Below the pieces are notes generated by a model. That model had not been told where the DNA came from and did not search any database. It was given only the letters and a program-made list of their open reading frames with translations. The position numbers and the translations under genes are program-made. 64,000 bases of DNA from Butyricicoccus pullicaecorum DSM 23266 (GTDB lineage: Bacteria > Bacillota > Clostridia > Oscillospirales > Butyricicoccaceae): contig NZ_FUXW01000002.1 in NCBI RefSeq assembly GCF_900167005.1, positions 124,001 to 188,000 on the forward strand, read 5' to 3'. The first letter of the stretch is position 1, and each line of letters starts with the position of its first letter. Shown one piece after another: positions 56,416-64,000 of this stretch.

Positions 56416-57048
56416 ATGAATCATCTGGTATTTCTTACCCCGAACACGCAGGAGCCGTTTACCACTTCAGATGTGATCGCTGCGTTTGCCGGAATCCAAC
56501 ACCATACGGTGACGCGCCTGATTCAGCAGCATGAGGCCGACTTCAAAGAGTTTGGAATACTTCGATTTGAAATCGAAGAAATCAAGGGACGAGGACAACC
56601 TGCAAAGCGCTACCAGCTGAACGAAGAGCAGGCAACTTTGCTGATGACCTATCTCAAAAACACAGCACAGGTCAGGGCGTTCAAGAAAGAGCTGGTTCGC
56701 CAGTTCTACGCTATGCGTTTTGAGCTGTATAAAGTGCAGGCGGCCAAGATGGAGCGCCGGCCGGTGCGGGTCAGTATGACCGATGCCATTAAGGCGCTGC
56801 CCGATAGTCCGCATAAGGCTATGAAGTACGGACAGTACACAGACCTCGCGTATAAGTTGGCACTCGGCCGGACAGCAAGACAGCTGCGCAAAGACCGTGG
56901 TGCAGATAAGCACGCTGTTGCAAGCGACTACATGACCGCTGAAGAAATCTCGCTAGTTTCCGATGTCGAAAACAAGATTGGCGTACTGATCGGCATCGGC
57001 ATGGGCTATCAGGAAATCAAAGCTAAGCTGACGCGACGCATCATGTAG
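56416..57048 (+). CDS. Rha-family regulatory protein
   Basis: About 210 residues. The N-terminal Rha domain is typical: EPFTTSDVIAAFAGIQHHTV, FKEFGILRFEIEEIKGRG and the YQLNEEQATLLMTYLKNT motif. The C-terminal part (YTDLAYKLALGRTARQLRKD) is a second helical DNA-binding or oligomerization domain. Rha proteins act as antirepressor-like regulators. GTG 56,407 and ATG 56,410 are alternative starts; ATG 56,416 has the best spacing from AGGAG. Confidence 0.87.
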   Translation: MNHLVFLTPNTQEPFTTSDVIAAFAGIQHHTVTRLIQQHEADFKEFGILRFEIEEIKGRGQPAKRYQLNEEQATLLMTYLKNTAQVRAFKKELVRQFYAMRFELYKVQAAKMERRPVRVSMTDAIKALPDSPHKAMKYGQYTDLAYKLALGRTARQLRKDRGADKHAVASDYMTAEEISLVSDVENKIGVLIGIGMGYQEIKAKLTRRIM

Positions 57049-57073
57049 TAAAGCTTAGAAGGGAGGAATCCAT

Positions 57074-57265
57074 ATGCCTTGCGAGCCGCAAGCCTACCGT
57101 GCCAATTTGGAACGGATCAAAGCGACCTATCCGGACAAGGAGATGTTAAACATAGGAGAGGTCAAGCGGTTTCTGGGAATTGACCGCGAGGTAGTTAAGC
57201 GGCGATTCCCATTTCGAGAAAATTATATTTCAGTTGCCACACTGGCGTGGGAACTGAGCATTTAG
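57074..57265 (+). CDS. Excisionase-like small DNA-binding protein
   Basis: 63 residues: LNIGEVKRFLGIDREVVKRR is a short winged-HTH-like segment followed by FPFRENYISVATLAWEL, the usual Xis/MerR-like pattern in early phage operons. Ribosome site GGGAGG. Could be a recombination directionality factor or regulator. Confidence 0.65.
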   Translation: MPCEPQAYRANLERIKATYPDKEMLNIGEVKRFLGIDREVVKRRFPFRENYISVATLAWELSI

Positions 57266-57276
57266 AGGAGGATATT

Positions 57277-57576
57277 ATGAGTCAAAAAAGTGCAAAAGCT
57301 CTTCGGCGCATTGACCGGAGTAACGTCAACCTGGGCCTGCGCCTGGCGCGGCTGGAGGCCGATGTCCATGAGCTGAGAGCAAGCTGCAACGCGCTGGAGC
57401 ATCAGACTAGAATGGACCGCGCGAGCAGCCAGAGCATCGGCCGGGAGCTGTCAATCGTATCGCGTGAGCAGCGCAAGCGGATGGTTAGCCGCCGCCGTAT
57501 GGGCCTGCTGGTCGGATCGGCTGCGGTCATCATCTGCCTGATCGGCCTGTCGTTGAAGATCTTCGGGGTGCTGTGA
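57277..57576 (+). CDS. Coiled-coil protein with C-terminal membrane anchor
   Basis: 99 residues from the ATG after GAGGAGG. Basic N-terminus and a long heptad helix (RLARLEADVHELRASCNALE), then a single membrane span at the extreme C-terminus (MGLLVGSAAVIICLIGLSLK). Tail-anchored layout; role in the early operon unknown. Confidence 0.7.
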   Translation: MSQKSAKALRRIDRSNVNLGLRLARLEADVHELRASCNALEHQTRMDRASSQSIGRELSIVSREQRKRMVSRRRMGLLVGSAAVIICLIGLSLKIFGVL

Positions 57577-58043
57577 TGATGAATTTATCTGCGGAAGACA
57601 TCGCTTTTATTCAATCGTCCTACCGGGATGCTAAGTGTAAGTCTTCGCAGCGTAATAAGCTGCGTGAGCTGTATCCAGACATTGCACCAGCAAAGTTTGC
57701 TGAGCTGACTGGTACGTTGGTTTCAGATTGGGTGAAGGGTAAGAAGCTTGATACAGTAGACAAGCCCGCGCACGATCCGGTGCTGGACTGTTTGATCTTC
57801 CGCTCGTTCGACTTGATGGTTGAGCTTGCGCGAGACAAAGGGATTCCCATTGAAACCTGTTGGCGTGATGCGCTGAGCATGCTTGAGCGCCGGATAGCCA
57901 GCAAGCGTAAACAGATCGAGAACCATCCGGCGACTGAAGAATATGAGTTGATGATCGCGGCGATCCTGACCGCGGACGATCTGGACACAAAGAAAAAGTG
58001 CCCTGCGGGAGTGCCATCCCAACAGAGCACAGATAGTAAGTGA
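57573..58043 (+). CDS. Hypothetical early protein (156 aa)
   Basis: Overlaps the membrane-anchored protein gene. Mixed helical protein: MNLSAEDIAFIQSSYRDAK, a basic middle (DWVKGKKLDTVDKP), ERRIASKRKQIENHP and a polar end. No motif recognised; start among GTG 57,573 and the two following ATGs is uncertain. Confidence 0.65.
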   Translation: MMMNLSAEDIAFIQSSYRDAKCKSSQRNKLRELYPDIAPAKFAELTGTLVSDWVKGKKLDTVDKPAHDPVLDCLIFRSFDLMVELARDKGIPIETCWRDALSMLERRIASKRKQIENHPATEEYELMIAAILTADDLDTKKKCPAGVPSQQSTDSK

Positions 58044-58080
58044 TTCACCTGTATGATACCCCGAAGGAGGGGGATTGTCA

Positions 58081-58269
58081 ATGGAACGTAAGATTTTAAT
58101 CTCGGAATATTCCGACGGCACATTTCGCGCGATTGTCGATCAGGAAGAGAGTCAGGCAGAGATTCGGTACTGCGTAGAACCGAACAATGAGATCGCGTTG
58201 GCCATTTCCGACCTCAAGCTGTTTGCTGATTTCGTGGCGGATCTGGCGCGAGAGGAGGCAACCGAATGA
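58081..58269 (+). CDS. Small acidic early protein (62 aa)
   Basis: Start MERKILISEYSDGTFRAIV after GAAGGAGGGGG. Two beta strands then an acidic helix (FADFVADLAREEATE). Stop overlaps the ATPase gene (ATGA), so it may be an ATPase partner. Function unknown. Confidence 0.65.
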   Translation: MERKILISEYSDGTFRAIVDQEESQAEIRYCVEPNNEIALAISDLKLFADFVADLAREEATE

Positions 58270-60176
58270 ACACCATCATTTTGAAGTCCCTTGATCTGGA
58301 CCATTTCAAGGGCATTCGCTCGCTGCACATTGATTTTGACGGCGGTCTAACCTCGATCTATGGCGACAACGCCACGGGCAAGACTACAGTATACGATGCA
58401 TTGACTTGGCTACTGTTCGGCAAGGACTCGAGCGGGAGCGCCAAGTTTTCCATCAAGCCGACCGGCATTCCCGGTGTTACGCCGACGGTCACCGCCATCC
58501 TTGAGATCAACGGCGAACCTATGAAGCTGCGCAAGACGCTGCGTGAGAAGTGGTCGAAGCCCCGCGGCTGCGCGATCGCTCAGTACGACGGCGATACGAC
58601 CGAGTACACCATCGACGATGTGCCGCGCAAGGAAGGCGAGTACAAGCGCATGATCTCCGCTATCATCGACGAAGGCGTTTTCAAGATGCTGACCAATGTG
58701 CACGCTTTTGCGCGGGATTTGCCTTGGAAGGAACGTCGCAAGCAGCTGGCTGAGGTGTGTGGGTTGCCGGATGACAAAGCGATCCTTACCAGTGCGCCGC
58801 AGTTTGCCGAGCTGGCCGCGGCACTGGGTCGCCGGACGGTGGATGAGTACAAGTCCGTTCTGATGGCCGAGCGTAAGGGCGCAAACAAGACGCTGGACAG
58901 TCTGCCCATCCGCATTGACGAGTGCGAGCGCCGCGCCCGCGAGCTGGATGTGTTGGACTATGACAAGGCGCAGGTAGACAAGGCCGACCTGGAACTGCGT
59001 AAGGGCGCTATCTTGGCTGACCTGTCCCGGTTGGATGGCGGCACGCTGCTGACCGCTGCGGAGGCTGATGTCAAGCATTATGAGGCGGAGTTGAAAGCAC
59101 TGGACGCAGAGAATGCCGCGCACCGGGCAAGTCAGAATGTGCCTGTACAGGATGAACGGCCGGCTATTCAACGTAAGTTGGGAGAACTCTCTTGGACGTT
59201 TAACAACCTGAACAAGATGATGGATGACTGCGAGGAGAACGTCCTCAAGGCCGAAGAACAACTGGAGGAATACCGGGCGGTATGGCGCAGCATTCAGGCA
59301 GAGACCTTTACCGGCGATGTTTGCCCGACTTGTGGTCAGAAACTCCCGGCTGTCGAGGCGGCACAGGCCAAGGCTAAGTTTGAACAGGACAAGGCTGGGC
59401 GGGAAGCGCGACTGGTAAAGGACAGCGATCTGGTTAAGCAGAATCAAGCCGCGCAGAAGGCGCAGTACGCGGAGCTGAAAGAAAAGGCCGCGCAGGTGCG
59501 CGACGAATATGAGCAGATCAAGGCACAGCTGGATGCCTATATTCCGCCGGAAGCACCGGTCATTGAGGATTTACCCGGTTACGCGGAACGCCGCGCAAAG
59601 GTAATGCAGTACATCGAAGAGGCCCGCGAAAAGATCGGTCGTATCCAGTCCGATCAGCAGGCCGAGCGTGACCGGCTGAACAGCCAGCTGTCCCAGCTGA
59701 ATATAGAACTGACGCGCGTGTCTCAGGTGTTGGCAGCCAAGGCGCAGCTGGACGAGACCCGCGCTCGTGTGGATGAACTCAAGGCCGAGCAGCGCACACA
59801 GGCGGCAGCTCTTGAGGAAATCGACCGCAAACTTGCAATGTGTGAGGACTTCACCCGCTACCGTTGCCAATTTATCACCGATTCCGTGAATAGCCGGTTT
59901 AAGCTCGCCCGATTCCGACTGTTTGTCGAGCAGGTCAACGGCGGTGTGGCTGACTGCTGCGACGTGATGGTGGACGGCGTACCCTATGCCGATCTCAACA
60001 ACGCTATGCAGATCAATGTCGGCCTGGACATCATCGGCACACTGTCCGAGCACTATGGCTTGCGTGTACCGCTGGTCGTGGATAACGCTGAATCGGTCAC
60101 CAGATTACAGGAAATCAACACGCAGGTGATTCGCCTGGTCGTGTCTGAACAGGATAAGGAGCTGAGAGTCGTATGA
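58266..60176 (+). CDS. SbcC/SMC-like recombination ATPase
   Basis: 636 residues. Walker A IYGDNATGKTTVYDAL near residue 34 in the usual SbcC setting (LDHFKGIRSLHIDFDGGL before it). Coiled coil from about 190 to 510, interrupted at about 357 by CPTCGQKLP, a zinc-hook-like Cys pair. C-terminal VPLVVDNAESV is the Walker B/D-loop region. No SbcD-like nuclease gene lies next to it; the adjacent DUF669-like and MBL genes may supply DNA-binding and nuclease-like functions. Confidence 0.88.
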   Translation: MNTIILKSLDLDHFKGIRSLHIDFDGGLTSIYGDNATGKTTVYDALTWLLFGKDSSGSAKFSIKPTGIPGVTPTVTAILEINGEPMKLRKTLREKWSKPRGCAIAQYDGDTTEYTIDDVPRKEGEYKRMISAIIDEGVFKMLTNVHAFARDLPWKERRKQLAEVCGLPDDKAILTSAPQFAELAAALGRRTVDEYKSVLMAERKGANKTLDSLPIRIDECERRARELDVLDYDKAQVDKADLELRKGAILADLSRLDGGTLLTAAEADVKHYEAELKALDAENAAHRASQNVPVQDERPAIQRKLGELSWTFNNLNKMMDDCEENVLKAEEQLEEYRAVWRSIQAETFTGDVCPTCGQKLPAVEAAQAKAKFEQDKAGREARLVKDSDLVKQNQAAQKAQYAELKEKAAQVRDEYEQIKAQLDAYIPPEAPVIEDLPGYAERRAKVMQYIEEAREKIGRIQSDQQAERDRLNSQLSQLNIELTRVSQVLAAKAQLDETRARVDELKAEQRTQAAALEEIDRKLAMCEDFTRYRCQFITDSVNSRFKLARFRLFVEQVNGGVADCCDVMVDGVPYADLNNAMQINVGLDIIGTLSEHYGLRVPLVVDNAESVTRLQEINTQVIRLVVSEQDKELRVV

Positions 60177-60775
60177 AGTTAAAGGACAAGGTAAAGCCTG
60201 CTATCCCGCCGCTCGAAGCTGGCGTGTATATGGCGGTGTGCGTCGTGGTTGCCGATCTTGGCGATCAGTACAGTGAAAAGTTCAAGAAATCCAGTCGCAA
60301 GGTGGTTTTCTCGTTCGATATTCCCACGGAAACGGTTGAGGTCGACGGCGAGCAGAAGCCCCGCCAGCTGTCCAAACGCTGCACCTTTTCCGTGAGCAAG
60401 AAGGGCAACTTGAATAAGATGCTGAATGCTTGGATGAATGCCAACATGAGTGAGCAGGAGCTTGGAGAACTCGACCTGTTTTCCCTGATCGGTCGGGGTT
60501 GCCAGATCCGCGTGACGGTCTCCGAGGATGGCGCACACAACAACATCGAGGATGTGATGGCATTGCCCAAGGGGATGCCTGCGCCGCAGTCCGATACCGC
60601 TCCCATTACTTATGACATTGACGAAGATGGATTTACCGGTGAGAAATGGGACGCGCTGCCGGCATGGATGCGTGAGGCCATTGAAAAGAGCGACCAGTAT
60701 CAGCAGGACCCGCCGGACAAGCCGTTGGATATGCCCGCTGAATCCGCCGCACAGGAAGGGGCGTGCCCGATTTGA
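60173..60775 (+). CDS. DUF669-like replication/recombination protein
   Basis: 200 residues. PPLEAGVYMAVCVVVADLG, SRKVVFSFDIPTETVEVDG and LGELDLFSLIGRGCQIRVTV form an OB-like, beta-rich core as in phage DUF669 proteins, presumed single-stranded-DNA-binding partners of phage recombinases. A long acidic tail ends GACPI. Overlaps the ATPase and MBL genes, so co-translated with both. Confidence 0.75.
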   Translation: MKLKDKVKPAIPPLEAGVYMAVCVVVADLGDQYSEKFKKSSRKVVFSFDIPTETVEVDGEQKPRQLSKRCTFSVSKKGNLNKMLNAWMNANMSEQELGELDLFSLIGRGCQIRVTVSEDGAHNNIEDVMALPKGMPAPQSDTAPITYDIDEDGFTGEKWDALPAWMREAIEKSDQYQQDPPDKPLDMPAESAAQEGACPI

Positions 60776-61467
60776 CCTTTCGCAGTCTGGCCAGCAGCTC
60801 CAAGGGCAACGCCTATCTGGTGAGTGACGGCGAAACCGTCTTGCTCTTGGAATGCGGCCTGCCGTATAAGAAGCTGGCCGAAAAGTCTGGGTTTACCCTC
60901 ATGGACACCGCCGCTTGCTTTGTGACCCACGAGCACAAGGATCATAGTCATGCAGCGGAACAGCTTGTAAAGCGCGGTATTCCGGTATTCATGTCTGAGG
61001 GCACCGCACGGGCGCTGGAACTGTGGGATGCTGAGATTATCGAACCCAATGTTCCGATCATGGTCGGGGCGTTTCGAGTGATGGCTTTCCGTGTGGCGCA
61101 TGATGCAGCCGATCCGGTCGGTTATCTGATTGATGACACACGCACCGGCGAGCGCCTGATGTTCGCAGCAGATACTCGCAGCCTGTCGTATATCGTCCCG
61201 CACCTGACCTATATTGCCGTCGAGTGCAATTACGAAGAAAGCCTTCTGGCTGCATCCCAGCGCATCCCGGAGAGCCTGAAGAATCGCATCCGGCACAGCC
61301 ATTTTGAGGTCGAGGACGTGATCCGGTGGCTAAAAAAGCAGGACTTGTCTCACGTCCTGACCATCTACTTACTGCACCTGTCTGCTGGGAATAGCCGTGC
61401 TGCGGCATGGCAGACACGTTTCGTCCGGGAGTTTCCGGGCGTTGACATTCAGATTTGCAAGGAGTAA
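60763..61467 (+). CDS. MBL-fold metallo-hydrolase (YycJ-like)
   Basis: 234 residues from GTG. LASSSKGNAYLVSDGET (YycJ-type start), CFVTHEHKDHSHAAEQL (HxHxDH zinc motif), then FRVAHDAADPVGYLI, MFAADT (metal Asp) and a late HLSAGNS His. Close in pattern to small exonuclease-like MBL proteins such as YycJ/WalJ. In this operon it may be the nuclease partner of the SbcC-like ATPase, which is inference from context. Confidence 0.87.
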   Translation: MPDLTFRSLASSSKGNAYLVSDGETVLLLECGLPYKKLAEKSGFTLMDTAACFVTHEHKDHSHAAEQLVKRGIPVFMSEGTARALELWDAEIIEPNVPIMVGAFRVMAFRVAHDAADPVGYLIDDTRTGERLMFAADTRSLSYIVPHLTYIAVECNYEESLLAASQRIPESLKNRIRHSHFEVEDVIRWLKKQDLSHVLTIYLLHLSAGNSRAAAWQTRFVREFPGVDIQICKE

Positions 61468-61473
61468 AAGACC

Positions 61474-61725
61474 ATGAACGAAAAGCATTACGACAACCTG
61501 TGTGAGATCGCACAGAATACTAGCGAGCCCGGCGCACAGCTGTTTGCGGAGCTTGCCGCCATGCATTACGCGTCCTCTGGCAAGAGCAGTCGAGCAGATC
61601 ACGTCCAGAGGATTGCGCAGATGTATAACACACTGGACATTCTCTGCATTGTGCTCAATTGTGAAGACGAGGTGCAGGACATTGCAGAACAGCTTGCGGT
61701 TGCAAAACTTGCCTCTAAGGCGTGA
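61474..61725 (+). CDS. Small helical early protein (83 aa)
   Basis: MNEKHYDNLCEIAQNTSEP, an all-helical middle, and LCIVLNCEDEVQDIAEQLAV. Six bases after the MBL gene. A weak GC hairpin (61,733-61,752) follows. Function unknown. Confidence 0.65.
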   Translation: MNEKHYDNLCEIAQNTSEPGAQLFAELAAMHYASSGKSSRADHVQRIAQMYNTLDILCIVLNCEDEVQDIAEQLAVAKLASKA

Positions 61726-61773
61726 CACGATTGGGGCGGCTTCGGTCGCCCCGGCCTTTTAGGAGGTGAGAAA

Positions 61774-62532
61774 TTGGCCGAACGCAGAATGTTTTCCAAA
61801 AAGATCGTGGGCTCTGCCCGATTCCTTCGACTTCCGGCGACAGCCCGGCTGCTGTACTACGATCTTGGCATGCAGGCAGATGACGACGGGGTGGTCGAGG
61901 CATTCACCGTGCTGCAAATGACGCACGCAGATGAATCTGACCTTAACGCGCTGGTGGAGAAGGGATTTGTTCGGATACTTAATGATGATCTTGTTTCCTT
62001 GATTATCGATTGGAAAACTAACAATTTAATCAGGAAAGACCGTTATATAGCGAGTTTTTATCGTTATCTGTTGCCTGATTTTGATGGTATACCGGATGAC
62101 AACCAACGGTTAACCGACGGTAAACCAATGGTTAACCTAGGTAAGGATAGTATAGGTAAAGATAGGTTAGATCAGTATAGTATAGGTAAGGCGAGAGGTA
62201 AGGAGCCGGAACCATTCGACCCGAACGAATTCGATTCGATCAGAGAAGAATTTATAGGACGATTTTCGAGGGAACCAGACCGGGCGTTCTTACCGAGCAT
62301 CAAGGCTCATATGGTAGCAGGCAAGAGTGAGCAGGATGTGATAGAGGTCATCCGGCAAGCTGCTCAGCGCCATCCACATAACCCGGAAGCCTACATACTG
62401 GCCGCGCTCAAACAGTATGAGAGTAAGCCTCAGGAGCTACCAGCCGCCGCCCGCCCGCTGGAACCGTGGGAACAGGATTGGATTGCTGAGGTCCAGCGCA
62501 GGCGGGAGCAGATGGGAGGATACGCGACGTGA
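61774..62532 (+). CDS. DnaD-like replication initiator / replisome organizer
   Basis: 252 residues from TTG after AGGAGGTG. The N-terminal winged-helix region (RRMFSKKIVGSARFLRLPAT) matches phage replisome organizers; the C-terminal part is DnaD-like (IKAHMVAGKSEQDVIEVIRQ). They are joined by a low-complexity linker of about 40 residues (Gly/Lys/Asp-rich) whose DNA contains direct repeats and is much AT-richer, as expected of an origin inside the initiator gene. Confidence 0.82.
   Translation: MAERRMFSKKIVGSARFLRLPATARLLYYDLGMQADDDGVVEAFTVLQMTHADESDLNALVEKGFVRILNDDLVSLIIDWKTNNLIRKDRYIASFYRYLLPDFDGIPDDNQRLTDGKPMVNLGKDSIGKDRLDQYSIGKARGKEPEPFDPNEFDSIREEFIGRFSREPDRAFLPSIKAHMVAGKSEQDVIEVIRQAAQRHPHNPEAYILAALKQYESKPQELPAAARPLEPWEQDWIAEVQRRREQMGGYAT
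62102..62189 (+). other. Candidate replication origin (iterons in initiator gene)
   Basis: Two ACCAAYGGTTAACC repeats start 22 bases apart (62,102 and 62,124), each holding the palindrome GGTTAACC. Two copies of ATAGTATAGGTAA follow, 30 bases apart (62,147 and 62,177). The preceding 62,000-62,100 stretch is AT-rich. Arrangement resembles lambda-type origins within O-like genes. Confidence 0.6.
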
Positions 62533-63344
62533 AGAAGCAGATCTTCCGAACCGCCGACCAAAAGGAGTTTGTCGACCTGTTTGAGGGCCTCTGTATGCGC
62601 AGACATGCATGGCAGGCGTGGGGGGATTTCGTGGAGGCGTGCGCGATCGCGGTGTCGAACTCCTGTGATAAGGCCAGCCTAGACCGAAATAAACGGGAAG
62701 ATCGCTACCGGCAGATCATGGCCGGATACGAGCCAAAGGAGCAGGAAATCTTCCCGAAGCTCTTCGGCGCACTGACTGAGGCGCTGGAACAAAACCCGGA
62801 TCAAGATTTTCTGGGTGATATGTTTATGCGTCTGGAACTAGGCAGCCATTGGCACGGGCAGTTTTTCACACCGTACAACCTCTGCCGAGCCATCGCTGAG
62901 ATCCAGATGGGAGATGTCGAGGAGCAAATCCAGAAACGCGGATGGGTGAGCATCAACGACTGCGCCTGCGGTGCCGGTGCGCTGCTGATCGCTGCCCGCA
63001 ATGTCATGATGCGCGCGGGACAGGATTGGTCATCGGGGGCCCTGTTTGTTGCGCAGGACATCGACAGGACGGCGGCGCTCATGTGCTATCTGCAGCTGTC
63101 TCTGCTTGGATGCGCCGGGTATGTTGTGATTGCGGACAGTCTGCGATACCCGATCACCGGAAGCCTGCTGCGGCCGACACCGGCACCAGAGCAGGACATC
63201 TGGTACACACCCACCCTGTACTTGTCGCCGGTGTGGGGGTATCGAATGCTGTGGGAGAGGATCGAGTCTGTGCAGCAGTGCGAGACATCGGATCCAGAGC
63301 CAGAGGCCATGACCGACGTCGGGACGCAGCTGACTTTATTCTGA
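62529..63344 (+). CDS. N6-methyltransferase-like protein, catalytic NPPY motif not visible
   Basis: 271 residues from GTG. N-terminal helical region, GQFFTPYNLCRAIAEIQ (the FTP motif of HsdM-like methylases), then NDCACGAGALLIAARNVM as SAM motif I and LFVAQDIDRTAALMC as motif II. At the expected motif IV only ADSLRYP follows; no (N/D)PP(Y/F) is seen. So it may be inactive, non-canonical or a DNA-binding relative. Common phage family after replisome organizers. Confidence 0.75.
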   Translation: MKKQIFRTADQKEFVDLFEGLCMRRHAWQAWGDFVEACAIAVSNSCDKASLDRNKREDRYRQIMAGYEPKEQEIFPKLFGALTEALEQNPDQDFLGDMFMRLELGSHWHGQFFTPYNLCRAIAEIQMGDVEEQIQKRGWVSINDCACGAGALLIAARNVMMRAGQDWSSGALFVAQDIDRTAALMCYLQLSLLGCAGYVVIADSLRYPITGSLLRPTPAPEQDIWYTPTLYLSPVWGYRMLWERIESVQQCETSDPEPEAMTDVGTQLTLF

Positions 63345-63354
63345 GGAGGATGGT

Positions 63355-63570
63355 ATGGCAAAACGCAGACGGAAATACAAGGATGGTTCGTTGTGCTGGG
63401 ACTGTAAAAATGCAGTTCCTCACGGTGAGCATGGGTGCAGCTGGTCGGAATCGTTTGAGCCTGTGCCGGGATGGGATGCTCGCAGGAAGGACGTACTGAC
63501 TGGAGCCAAGAAAGATCGGATGGCTGAGAGTTATTTTGTGCATGAGTGTCCGGAATTTGAAAAGGGGTGA
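63355..63570 (+). CDS. Small Cys/Trp protein, possible zinc binder
   Basis: 71 residues. Basic start AKRRRKYKDGSLCWDCKNAV, then GCSWSESF and VHECPEF; four Cys could bind one zinc. Ribosome site GAGGAGG. Found with the methyltransferase-like gene in other phages as I recall it. Function unknown. Confidence 0.65.
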   Translation: MAKRRRKYKDGSLCWDCKNAVPHGEHGCSWSESFEPVPGWDARRKDVLTGAKKDRMAESYFVHECPEFEKG

Positions 63571-63576
63571 GCAATA

Positions 63577-63735
63577 ATGAATAACCGAGAGCGTGGATGG
63601 CCGGAGGACTGCCGGAAATGCAACCTGTACGACCACGAGAAGCAAGACTGTAGTATGCGGTCAATCAAGGATGCTGTGCCGATTTGTGAGTGCATGAGTT
63701 GCAAACGGTATGATTATTTGACGAGGGAGGAATGA
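63577..63735 (+). CDS. Small Cys-rich protein (52 aa)
   Basis: ATG 63,577 to TGA 63,735. Six Cys: DCRKCNLYDH, QDCSMR, PICECMSCKRYD. Similar in make-up to the preceding gene product, so a pair of small zinc proteins. Weak ribosome site (GGGGTGAGC). Confidence 0.6.
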   Translation: MNNRERGWPEDCRKCNLYDHEKQDCSMRSIKDAVPICECMSCKRYDYLTREE

Positions 63736-64000
63736 TGGTGAAATACTCCGGAGAAAGACCGCTTGATTATCAGGAGATTATAAACTGTCTTAGAGACCCG
63801 GACTGGAACGACGTTGAAGGAGATGACGGAACCTTACTGGATGATGCAGCGGATGCTCTCGAAAAGTCCGTGATTATCAAGGACATTCTGGGTAACGACT
63901 ATGGTCTCGATCGCCTGCGGGAGCTGGTGCAGGCTGATCGCGAGGGACGGTGCGTGGTGCTGAGCACTCCGATGCGGCCGATGATATGCAAGCCAAATGA
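63735..64000 (+). CDS. Hypothetical early protein (3' end outside window)
   Basis: Open to the window edge. Starts MVKYSGERPLDYQEIINC, just after GGGAGG; an ATG 3 bases earlier and a GTG 3 bases later are alternatives. Acidic helices (DDAADALEKSVIIKDI) and a LRELVQADREGR segment. Function cannot be given. Confidence 0.55.
   Translation, partial: MVKYSGERPLDYQEIINCLRDPDWNDVEGDDGTLLDDAADALEKSVIIKDILGNDYGLDRLRELVQADREGRCVVLSTPMRPMICKPN

Noticed and set aside
1-64000. tRNA or rRNA genes
   Set aside because: No cloverleaf-like or rRNA-like stretch was noticed; gaps between genes are too short except the element copies and the DGR interval. A tRNA search was not run.

Overview
The window is phage DNA from end to end; I see no host housekeeping block, rRNA or tRNA. 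GC-rich coding with strong GGAGG-type ribosome sites, DUF2800/DUF2815/PolA/VapE replication genes, a large serine integrase and phage-borne SAM synthetase all point to a temperate, contractile-tailed (myovirus-type) phage of a gut Clostridia host, most likely Oscillospiraceae. The host assignment is inference.

Layout. 1-3,704 (minus): accessory genes, including a zinc peptidase running off the left edge, a 558-residue Cys-rich protein and the first of three copies of an unnamed Cys-containing protein family. 3,783-15,184 (plus): replication module (SleB-like lipoprotein, DUF2800 nuclease-like, DUF2815 DNA-binding, family A DNA polymerase, VapE-type helicase, VRR-NUC, SNF2 helicase, sigma-like regulator). 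15,272-18,478: divergent XRE switch, second copy of the unnamed family, large serine integrase. 18,487-18,532: bidirectional terminator. 18,536-22,648 (minus): lysis and tail-end genes with an MTA/SAH nucleosidase. 22,576-26,022: a complete diversity-generating retroelement (DGR): reverse transcriptase, template repeat (TR), hairpins, variable repeat (VR) and a tail-fibre target ending in a C-type-lectin-like domain. 26,040-45,931 (minus): baseplate, hub, tape measure, tube, sheath, head completion, capsid, protease, portal, terminases. 45,924-50,882: three ParB-domain proteins (one fused to a methyltransferase), SAM synthetase, DUF1848, third copy of the unnamed family. 50,907-54,793: small accessory genes and a MazG-like protein.

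At about 54.86 kb an ImmA/IrrE-type gene is cut inside its HExxH motif and the DNA becomes AT-richer. From there to 64,000 lies the immunity and early region of a second phage: tandem-HTH repressor, divergent Cro-like gene, Rha, SbcC-like ATPase, DUF669-like protein, MBL hydrolase, DnaD-like initiator carrying origin-type repeats, and a methyltransferase-like protein. The simplest reading is that phage A (1-54.86 kb, continuing to the left) is inserted in, or recombined with, prophage B.

The strongest observations are: (1) the DGR, with 17 TR/VR differences that all fall on template adenines (coding strand); (2) a roughly 300-bp intergenic element present twice, in the same orientation relative to transcription, with matching ends and AATGTTTCA repeats; (3) the three-copy unnamed protein family; (4) a SAM-centred gene set (SAM synthetase, nucleosidase, ParB-methyltransferase, DUF1848). 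Coordinates and motifs were read by eye; no database search was run.
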